Program-made: the position numbers and the translations under genes
In this document: positions 20,201-32,147 of the stretch, one piece after another
Layout of the letters: every line of letters begins with the position of its first letter
Numbering within the stretch: the stretch's first letter is position 1
Source: Liolophura sinensis
Lineage: Eukaryota; Mollusca; Polyplacophora; Chitonida; Chitonidae
Assembly: GCF_032854445.1 (NCBI RefSeq)
Contig: NC_088298.1
Location: forward strand, 9,289,504-9,353,503
Direction: 5' to 3'
Length of the DNA stretch: 64,000 nt
The notes under the pieces: generated by a model
What the model was told of the DNA's origin: nothing
The model's input: the letters and a program-made list of their open reading frames with translations, nothing else
The model's database searches: none

Positions 20201-23200
20201 ATAGAAAAAATGACAGAGGACACAGTTATTCTATTAAGCTTTGAAAGCCAAGAAGATGAAGTTCAGCACTGGGGATATGGCACTGACGGACAATTCACTT
20301 CGAGTAGCAATGTTGTAGAAGCCTTTACGAACTTGCCCAATCACTAGATCTGAAAGTGTCACCTGATAACTTGCTGTCACATCAAAACACCTATTTGTTT
20401 TCGATTGTTAGTGTGGTTTCTAACAGGGGATAGACAGATATCAACGCAATAAATCAGATTTTGCAGTCAGTTTAAGTGTTAAACTGATGCATTTTGTACC
20501 ACACATATATGAGCACGGAAGTGAAAACGGCTGCCCGTGTCACAATGCATACGTGTTGGGGAGGAGACTGCAGTAACTTGTCAGTGTGAGCTAGCAAGAA
20601 AATCGCCTCGGGAGAGTCATTGCTTGAAGAAAAATATTGTTGACGTTGCATCATTTTTCCTTAACAAAGTCAGATTTATTACGAAAATATCTTCCCAAAA
20701 TCTGCATGAAAGAGTCAAATCAGAACATACAAATCAGAAGGTCCTGCCATGTTTGGTAATTTCACTGATGTGGGTATAGCCAGCTAGGCCTAACGCTTAC
20801 ACCCATGCATGTCAAAGACGACATCGAGCAGGGTCACTAAAAGATGGTGGTTGCGCCGACTAAGAATCTTGGAAGAGCGCCGAGCTAAAAGAAACATTGG
20901 CCGTTTGAAAACAGAACAGAACTGATCCTCTTCGCTTACTTATCAAGCCTTTTTGCTTGTATTTTCTCACCAATAACGATGGTGCGGCAGAACTCCTACG
21001 TTTTTGTAACATCACTCTAGATAGCTATAACATGGCAAAAAGGCGTCACCAAATGAGTGGCTAGGTACTGACAATTATTTGCTATTTATTTTGTCGATAA
21101 GCTGTGCAGAATTTTTTAAACATTTTTAAAACATTTCTGGACAATTACTTTATTCATTAATTTCAGATTTAGTTGCTGACTTTATGTTCACTTTAAGATG
21201 ATAAATTTTGACATTATTCAGGATACTCATTTTCTTCCCATATTCCATTCTACACAGGCAATGCTCATATATAACCGTACAAGTGTTCCAAATTTTAATT
21301 TACTTATTTATTTGATCTGATTATTTATTTGGTCAGTCGCAGCGCGGCGCAATGACCCAGAAGCCTCTGACCAGTTGCTGTGAGTTCAAGCCAGCTCTCA
21401 GCATCCTGCGAATGGTAGTGGGTTTCCCCCCAGGTTCTGCCGTCATATAGGAGAAATACTATTTAGTACAGTACAACGTAAAACACCAATCATATAAATT
21501 CAGTGTTGACTGTAAATACGTGACTTAAAGCAAGAAAAAAAAAATGAAGTGTCTGTGTTTTACGCCATACTCAAGAATATTTCACTTATACAATGGTGAC
21601 CAGCGTTATGGTGGGACGAAACGGGGTCCAAAATTTAATGTTGTGAACACAGACACAAGAGGGTGATATTTATACACATGTAAATTAATACATTGTTTAC
21701 CCTTATTGTTTACCCTATTGTTTACCCTTATTGTCTATCCAAAATGTCTTACTTTTTTTTAGCAACCAAATCCACTGATTTTAACAAAAAATATAAGTAT
21801 ATTAGGGGTGGTGAAGGCTAAATGTCAAAAGACAATTTTTTATATTATATGATGATGACAAGAAATCGCTTTGTAGTAATGTCTAATCATCAAGTCTTCA
21901 TTTATCTTGTAAGCTGTGAAGAAGCATTCCTATTCAACATAGACAGCCCATATAAATCTGTAAATTCTAGGTTCAAATAATTATAAAATTACTTTATAAA
22001 ATAATTTCTTTATAAATTATTATAATTACTTTATAAATTACTTTATAAAATAACTTTCCAAATTACTTTTTAAAATTATAAAAATATTTTACAAAATTAT
22101 ACAATTATTTCTTAAAATCTTTGTATAAAATTATAAAGTACATGCTCACAATGTCACTTTTGAAGTCTGGGATGAGATCTTTCAACTTTTTTTCAACTAC
22201 GGCCCTGGCTTAGAGACGATTTCCATAACTTTCTAGCATTAAACATTCTGATTTTTGTAATACAAACTTACCATAACGATTCCAATCTCAAAGCCGGCAT
22301 GTTTTAGCAAGAGTATCTGGTCATTCATGCAAAGGTCGGCAAAGCCCGGGATCTTTTTACCAAATTTGGCTGTAGCCTCTATGGATGGAATCAGCATCTG
22401 CTGGAATCTCTTGAACACTTCAAGCTGTTCAAACACCATGGCATCCATCCAGCCGACGAACCGCGTGGCCTCGTTACAAGGGGATTGCTGACGGTAGTAA
22501 GACTGGCAAACAAACAGCATCAAGGTTCTGATTCTATGTCAACATATTGAAATAAAGTTTTGCAGTCATGCGATCTTCTTTTGTGATATTTAAAAGTGGA
22601 CGTAATATTTGTACAGTCAACCTTCTTCAGTGAAGTAATTACATTACATTAATTACATTAACCTTCAGGGCCCAATTGTTCAAAAGTGTAGTAGCATTAG
22701 TGTGTTAAGCCCCGTATTAACTTTGGCCTGAATCATAAAGCCCATGTGATTTGTAAAAGGCCGAGACCAGGGTATTCAGGCTCAAGCCTAGCTTAACTTT
22801 TATTACGCTTCTGGACAACAGACATTTCGAAATAAAAATGAAGTCGACTTTCTTCAATGATATTAAGCCTCCAGTTTATTTCAAGACATACAATGACAAG
22901 CAATTTAGTCTGAACAATGAACAAATTAAAGTTCTTAATTAATCACTTGGGCAAAATGATCTGCTTGTCTAAGCTATTTAGTTGTTATACTGAAACAGTC
23001 CAATGTGCAGGGGATTACTGCTCCATTTTCACACTAATGATTAATGACCTAAAGTTTTGCCCCAAAAGAAATTTTAAGAGGCAATTTGATGTCATAGAAT
23101 ATCATTACTTTGGCTGCTGAAACTCCCATTTTTCCTGTAAGATATCAACCTATGAGAACCTTCCAATCAAACTTCAAACTTCTCCAAGATGAACAGAACT

Positions 23201-26200
23201 CTCAGAACAAGGAAAAATGTGCAATTTGGTCATGGGGGAAATTTTACGTCATTTACCTTTTATCGCCTTCTTAAGGTTACTACAATTTTATTTTGTGTTT
23301 TGTCGGCGGTCCGAAACTAAAAAATGAAGAAATGGTGTACCCGAGATGAGAATGGTAACTGGCAAATTAGGTGTGAAAATATTTTATTTTCCCAATGGTG
23401 CTTGTTCGATGATTGTCCTTGCTCCCCTTTATCATTTAAATGAATCTCAAGAGTCATACTTTTCACTAGAAAAAGATAAAAAAAAATCCATCATCTTGAT
23501 GTTTTTAACAAAAAGCTTTTTGATCATGTATACATGTGTAAGTCTTCCACAGGAAACAAGATTAAGATACATTTTCCACCAATTAGTAGATTTTCCAGTT
23601 CTATTTTTGCTGCATTCTATTTTTATACCCTCCTCCACATTCAATAACACTGATGTGGCCTAGGCAGGACAGTGGGTGACCTACAGAGGTACTCACTGGT
23701 AGGACATGCTTGTCTGTTGAGGTGGATGCCTGAACCTCACAATCCCTGGTTTCCATTGGTTCTTGCTTGGGTACAATGGCTTCGTGGACAAAGCTGGAAA
23801 TGCTGGTAAAATGTTCACGAAATGCGCTCTTCACCGTATCAGCCAAGGACCGTAACTCCAGGATCCTCTCCGAACAGGTCGACTGCATTTCTTCTTTGTC
23901 CATTAAAAGCTTCTCGCGCTCTGTCTTTGGCATCCTTCCGAAACGAACAGCTGTAAATGAAATGGTCCAAACTTAACCATGTATGGTCTTAAATTCCAAA
24001 CAGCCAGAAAGAATTGTCCCTAATCACAGAGAAGAGTGCTGAATTGAGATCTGTTAAAATCTCATGACCAAATTCCCATGAGATCCAAAAGATATCATCT
24101 TTTCATCTTGCAACATTGTATTATAATATTCACCAACCAAACATTTAGTAGCATTATAATATAATCATGGAAAAATCAGGTGTGGTTTTTATCTGTCTGG
24201 GATTCAAAGTCGTACTCATGAATTTTTCATGACTTGTACAATGGTAATCAGATTTATGGGTGAAGAAACCAGGAGTGCCCAGGGTAAACCATCTACCTTC
24301 GGCAAGTTACAGACAACCTTTCCTGTATGTTATGTACTAATATGGATACCATATTGGTAGACAAAAAATAGTCATAAAAAATGCAGCGGTCACAGGATGC
24401 GAAAACAGCATCATGAGCTTCAAACCAGTCAGGGAACTTCTTTAGTGCTCCACAAATGGCCAGAGCTTCTTACGGGTTTACTGCTTCACTGGGGACTTCA
24501 GAGGGACTTCAAGGGTGTGGCTTCCTTTTGTGGCTGGGACGGTCACCAAGGTTCCAAAAGAAGTGGGAGCAAGAGAATCTACAGATTTCCTATCCAAGGC
24601 TCTTCATCAGAAGGGTCCACACATGGAAATATGTGTGATCTCGATGAACACAACTGATTTCCACTGATACTCGGACTCAAATAAGGAGCCGACCTTGGGT
24701 CACGATTAATTCACTATTTAGTCACCCCAATTTTCATCACCCCTAAAACTGACTGCCATTGTAAAAGTGAAAAATATTTGAGCATGGCACTGAATAACAA
24801 TCAAATAATTAAACAAATAACTAAAACAATCTATATAAAGTAGATATTTTGTAGTACAGGATGGTATCTTGCATGTTCATCAACATCTTTTGTATGAAAT
24901 TACTGTATTTCAGCTAAAGATTAGTGTTTTTCAAGTGACACATTTTGTTTAATTCCAACTGACTGTTCCACCTTAGATGGTCACTTATTAAAGAGCTTTT
25001 TGCAAAGTCTGAGAAAATTTGTAATCAGAAACACTTTAAGAGTTGATAAGAAAAGTATCATTTTAAGTCCTTTATGTGCTTTCGACAGTGCACTTTTACA
25101 AGCCAAACATTAGATGAAATACAGAACATTTTCCTCATTTGACATGACAATTATCTTTCCAGCAGACGCAGAATGATGTACGCAAATCAACGTCTCAAAA
25201 CACGACTTACCATCATGAGACATGCCAGCTTCCATACACTTCTGGAACCTGCAGTACTGACATTTGTTTCTCGTGCCCGGTTCTATCTTACAGCGACCTC
25301 CACGCAAGCACGGCTTGTACACTAGGCGCTTCCTCAGGGTACGTCTGAAAAACCCCTGAAAACAGAGCGAATAAAATAAAATTGCAGACTGTTACATAAA
25401 CTCATTTCTTTTCTGAGCAAGATAATATTATGACTATTATCATGGAATCTTGATAGCACCAAATCTGATATGAATTTTGTCTTAACACTTAAAAGACAGA
25501 AAATAATATTATCTGTGTTATTCAGGAAAATGGGTGAAAATCGGTCATAGACACTTTTTATGACTCTATGTTCGGTGACTCTACCAATCAACTTCCTATA
25601 AGGAATACCTCTCGAGATTATGGGTTGCAGAAATGGGCGCCATAATGGAACCCTGAGATGCCTGAGGCACGGTTACCACAAATACCTCACAGTATTGTAA
25701 TTTGCGCTAACCTTACATCCTTCACAAGAATGGGCGCCATAATGGAACCCTGAGATGCCTGAGGCACGGTTACCACAAATACCTCACAGTATTGTAATTT
25801 GCGCTAACCTTACATCCTTCGCAGGAATGGACGCCGTAATGGAACCCCGAGGCTCGGTCGCCACAAATACGACACATCACATCCAGTTCCATTGTGTAAT
25901 TCTGCTTACCGCATGGCTGTAAACAAAACAGGGAATTAAACCTTCATGTTATCCTCAATCTACACATTCACTCTGAATGTGATGCTTGATTGAAAGATTG
26001 ATTGATTGGTGTGCAATCCTGTGATCAAGAACTCTTCACTTATTCCGGCACAAGGTATATATCAGTGGTCAAATTTATGGGTGGAGTAAACTGGAGTGCC
26101 TGGAGGAAACCAGAGTGCCTAGAGTAAACCATCAACTTTCACCCTGATGGACATCTCTAAATTCTTCGCTTAAAACTGCAGCTAAAACAGCCACAAATGG

Positions 26201-29200
26201 ATTTGAACAACCACCTTCATTAGTCAAAGGCATAACAGTCACAGTGAGAATGAGGGAGTGAGTGAGTGCTTGGGGTTTAGTGTCCTACTTAACAATTTTT
26301 CAGTCATATGACGATGAAGGAATTCTTAGAGTGCATGTAATGTGCCTCCTTGTTGCAGGATGGATTTCCACCACTCTTTTATCTAGTGCTGCTTCACTGA
26401 GATGCCTTACCGAAGGCAATTAAGTCGCCCCGCATGAGCCATTATACTGATACGGGTTAACCAGTATTTGCACTATCCCCTTCATGCTGAACACCCAGTG
26501 AGGAAGTTATAACTTCCTCTTTTAAGGTCTTAGGTGTGACTCGACCCAGGAATGACCCCGGATCTACCGTTCCCGAAGCGGATGCTCTACAGTGGGAATG
26601 AGCTAGTGCTCTTAAACCATCTGAGACAGCAAGGCCGCCACGTGTAAATTGCACACTAAACTTGTGCTGCATACACAGAATTATCACAAACACACAAAAT
26701 ACTGATGATATTTATGAGACATGCTGAAACAGGGTAAAAACAGGAATTAAATTTTTCACGTCCAAAATATTATAAATGATAAATAATACATTATAATATG
26801 AGCATTGAAATACGATGATCTCTTTAACAATACAAAAGGTTTTTTTTTTTTTTGCTGACACCATGGCAGTCATTTTTAACGGTCATGAAAACTGGAGTCC
26901 TTGAGGTAAACCACTGACCAATGGCAAGTTACTGACAAACTTTTCAACCTGACCTGTACAGATTTGCACAGCATGTTCAAGGATCACAACTAATCGCTCT
27001 TCACTGCGCTAACTGCCTCACTGGTGCCAATTAAGTGCTGTTGACTGCTTTTTGTCACCATGGTTGCAGACACAATCATAGCGAGGGTAAGCTGGAGATT
27101 CCCCGCTCAAGAATTACTGTGTCACTAGAACAAAGCAGCTACTTTGTGGGATCAGTACACATGTTTTCACCAGTTATGACAACAGAGTGACGTCCCTTGT
27201 GACGTAGCATAGTCACTCTACATGCGCATGCAGTATGGTCAAGGTGTCAATTTTACCATGGCGTGGTATGTAGAATATACAAACTCAGTTAAACAGGATT
27301 ACGTTACGATTCTTAAGAATTCCATGTATGTTCTTGGGAAGGTTTTGAGTCAAATATTGCCAAAAATAATGATATCCCGCTATTAGTCTTCAAGTGTATC
27401 TACAGACCTGACTACTGATATATTCACAGAAGGGCAAGTAGCTTTACCAAGCCATAAACAGGTGTAATCAGTTTGTACTGAAGAATGCCACTATATGTTG
27501 TGGTAATGACTAACACAAAAAGCCAAGTGTTGTTTATCATAAGACCTTTGTACCTTGTCATCCGAGGAACTGTCACTGCAAAAGCTCCCGGGGGAGCCCT
27601 GCTCCATGGCGTTTGAGCTGTCTACAAGTTGTTCTGGCATGTCTATACTGAGGTCTGACTTCTGTCTTCTGAACAGAGACCCTTCTGCCATTCCCCCATA
27701 AAAACACAGCTCAGGGCGGAACGGCAGGTCCTCAACCAGAGGGTATGACAGCGAAACCTCTGAAAATACACACACAAATCACACGTCAAAGCCCTTGAAA
27801 TTACACATAAAATATATGCATAGTCAAAGCAATGGAAAATTGCTTAAGACAATAATTCTCAAAATACAAAATCATGGTCAAAACACCAGGACATTACTTG
27901 TAAATGGTGAACCTCAACAATTCTAATATTTGCAGATCTCTTTAATTTGATTTTGGACACAAAACTTAACATTAGTTGGGTTGGTCAATTACAGGGCCTC
28001 ACAAAAAGTATGATTTTCACTCTCGGTACAATAATAACTCACAAACAATAAATAACATGCAAAAAAACTTGAAAACTTAGTCGTCACTTATTTTTTTCTT
28101 CATCTTGCATTTGCCATCGCTAATTAAGCGTTATCACATACAGTATTGTGCATTCCGACAATTAAATAATTAACTTTTGCTATACATATTAGGGTGGTAC
28201 GGAGGTCTGATCGTACAGACAGCCAGATGGGGCAATTCAACTCTGCGTAAAATTTATTTCCTTTACAAAACACGAGTCAAAAGATGCACACAATTTATTT
28301 CCTTTACAAAACATGAGTCAAAAGATGTATAAAACTTCTCATTTACAAAACACAAGTAAAAAGATGCATAAAATTTATCTCATTTACAAAACATGAGTCA
28401 AAAGATGCATAAAATGTATCTCATTTACAAAACACAAGTGAAAAGATGCATAAAATTTATCTCATTTACAAAACACAAGTCAAAAGATGCCTAGAATTTA
28501 TCTCATTTACAAAACACAAGTGAACAGATGCATAAAATTTATATCCTTTACAAAACACAAGTCAAAAGATGCACAAAATTTATTTCATTTACAAAACACA
28601 AGTGAAAAGATGCATAAAATTTATATCATTTACAAAACACAAGTCAAAAGATGCACAAAATTTTTCTCATTTATAAAACAAGTCAAAAGATATATAACAT
28701 TTCTCATTTACAAAACATGAGTCAAAAGATTCAATACTGTATATATCATCTGAAAATTTGCCCTTTTGTGTGTGACTGGTTTATTCATTAACCTATTAGG
28801 GTTACGCATTTAGGGTGTTTTTTTTTGTATTGTTTGATTAATTTATCACAAAAACTGAAGTGCTGGTAACGGATGTGTCATTCTTTGGCCTTCGTGTGCT
28901 TCTGAAAGTGTAGAAATTTTCACAGCTAGGCCAAACTTTAGGTGAAATACACTGAATAATGTTGTAAACATTGAATTAGAATTTCCATCACATCCATGAT
29001 TTTAGAAGTCTGATTTTATTACCAGACTACCTCTGGGGACATTAGTAAATGGTGACAAGTACACGAAGGAATGGAATTAAAAACTTCATGACCCTACCAC
29101 TTAAATTTTACCAGCCAATAATTCTTAATACTGTGCAAGAGCAAATCTTTATTCTGAATATTACTGAGTACGGTGTAAAACACCAATTAAATAAATAAAT

Positions 29201-30166
29201 AAATACATAAATAAATACATAAATCACATTTTTCTTCTGATAATATTAAACGCTGACATCCTCTTGCATCATTTGATGGAGTTGCCAAAGTACTCTGACA
29301 TGTATTTACGATATAAGAAATCCCTGGTTGCAAAGGCCGCACTCCCTCCTTTCCCAGTTTCCTCCTCCCCCATACATTCCTTGAAATACCTTGAGGAATC
29401 GCAGGCCTTAATAAACCAACAATACAACATAGTATCATGATCACAACCTTCAGACTAACTGCCTCATCTGTCACTGATCTCACTCTCTGTCTGCATTTTC
29501 TTGACGCAGACTCTCTGTTGTTGGGAGCTTGGGAACTGAAGTGCAACCAGCAATCTCTGCAGATTGCAAATGTCACAACATCTGCCAACAATAGCATGTG
29601 ATTTGAACTGCTGCAATGTCTAATATATGAGCATTTCACAAAAATAGCATGGAATAACACCTCCCATGTGCTGGCTATAAAAGCTCTATTGTCAATAGAG
29701 CCTTCATTTTCACGAAATACCAAAACGCCCTAAACTATAATACATGTAATGAAATGAACGTAATAAACAATCTGTTCCTTAATTGTCACACGGTTGGAAA
29801 CAATGTTTTTGAAAGTGCCCCCATGATTTCAATATTAAGGATATCTGGAAAGTTAATGCCACTCGAAAGTTAATAGTTTAACCACATGTTTTTTATTTTT
29901 CGTAACGATAATAAATACCTTATGCAGCACGACCAAGGCATGCAGTCACACAATATCCAATACTATATTTACTTACTTATATGATTGGTGTTGTACACGG
30001 TACTCAAAAATATGTCACTTATATACAATGGCAGCAACCAATTAGATGCGAAGAAACCAGGAGGAATCCTACGACCATCAGCCAGCATGAGCTAGACTTG
30101 ATCTCATAGCAAGTGAATTAGTGAGAGGCCTGAGATATCCTAGGTAACAGCGCCATGCTGGCTTGC

Positions 30167-30204
<38 letters not shown>

Positions 30205-32078
30205 TTATAAACGCAACAGCTTATTATAATTATAGGTATTCAGCTTTCATACTGATGTTTTTTTTTTTCATCACAACCATGCTGATCATAACAATATCAC
30301 AATATTTGTTGAAAAGAAACGTGTAGAAACGTGTTTTTTTTTAACAAAGACAATACAAACATATAAATGCTACAGTATATCTTTCCTTGAATACACCTTT
30401 CCTTACCAAACAACAAAGATAACTAAATCCAGTTCAACAAGTTCAAGTTTAATGTTTCTGCTCTTCAGCTCAGTTTTGTTGTATGGCAAACATGTATATC
30501 ACTAGGTATACAGTTAGTTGACTTTTATTGGATAATTGCATTACTGTGTAACCTTGCCATGTACTGTAAATATTCCTCGTGGCAAAAATGTAGCTTTGCA
30601 GAAACAAGTCAAAAAAGACTTTAATTTGCTATATGACCATCATTATGCCTGTTTGTATTTCTTGAGGTTTTTACTTAGTTCTATTAGTTGTGTTAATGTT
30701 TGTGAGTGAGTTTCTGTGGGTGGAGCTGAGGGCATTAGAGAAAATCAATACCAAAGATCAATACCAAAGATCAATACCAAATAGAGACTGATCACTGCTT
30801 TATCATCACTCTCATCATGTTTATCATCATCACCATAAGTCATCAACAATATCCATGCATAGTCACCAAAAATTTATTTATTTATTTATTTGATTGGTGT
30901 TTTATGCCGTACTCAAGAATATTTCACTTATATGATGGCGTCCAGCATTATGGTGCGAGGAAACCAGGCAGAGCCAGGGGGAAACCCACAACCATCCGCA
31001 GGTTGCTGACAGACCTCCCCACATACGGTCAGCCATAGTTAACAAATACAGCTAACAGATAATCAAAATTCATGCCATCATTTATCAAGAGATTATATCA
31101 CATTAGCTGAAAGCTGCACTAAAAACATAAGCTGAAAGCTGCACTAAAAACATTAGCTGAAAGCTGCACTAAAAACATTAGCAAAAAAGCTGCACTAAAT
31201 ATTTTCTCAAACTCAATTCTGCTTTCACCTTTACCTTGATTCTCTGTAAGAGCTTTTATTATATTGTACTTACTTATAAGTACATTTACACTCAATGTGC
31301 ACTTGTATATATTTTATATAAAAGTTACAGTATATTCAACATTGTAATGCCTAATGACCAACAGTTAAGAAATGCAGACTTCACACACCATGGCCATGCA
31401 TGTTTCTCTTAACAGTTAACCTGGAAAGGAGGTACAATCAATATAAACCTTTACATGCAGCCAAGAAAAGGCAGCTATTTTTGCATGTAAATCCCTTCTA
31501 ATCGTAGTGCATAATGCAGATGAGATATATATTTATATCATTACCTACGAGTAAGAGGTCCTATAATCAATAGATGTATAGAATCAGCCAGCCAATGACA
31601 CGGTACTGGTACGTAACGTAGTAAACCAGCCATGCAAGCCCATGTACAAGACGTTCAGCATTTTTGGAGAATTTACGCCAGCAGATGATGCAAGGCCTGC
31701 AACTGTCGTTTCCCATATATAAACGTCCTGGCAATTTTACCTCTGAGCTAAATCTATACCCGCCCACCCTCAGCTCTGACGGCCGGGCGATGACGTCCGC
31801 AGTGGAAACAAAGGTGTAATTATATCTAAAGGTGTATACAGACAGGGGACTACATTATAGCCGTCTCACGGAGGCCACAGAGCTGAGGGTAATGGACAGA
31901 GTGGATTACAAACATCAGGCTGACGTCAGACGCATATTATACCCCTCACCCCATGGGATCTAAGTCCCTTTACAGAGAGACAGACAGATAGCCCTGGTCT
32001 AGGAATAGCTGCAGGTGTATATATACATATATCTACTAACTCAAATATAATGGGTTTAGTACATAAAACATGTGCATA

Positions 32079-32147
<69 letters not shown>

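Noticed and set aside
20537-20779. 80-codon ORF as a transposase or THAP-like fragment
   Set aside because: A cysteine-containing segment nearby hinted at a zinc domain, but spacing and frame do not hold up.
25712-25782. Functional mutually exclusive zinc-finger exon
   Set aside because: The copy has lost the first zinc-binding cysteine, has a stop just upstream in frame, and its phase does not match its neighbours; it is kept only as a pseudo-exon finding.
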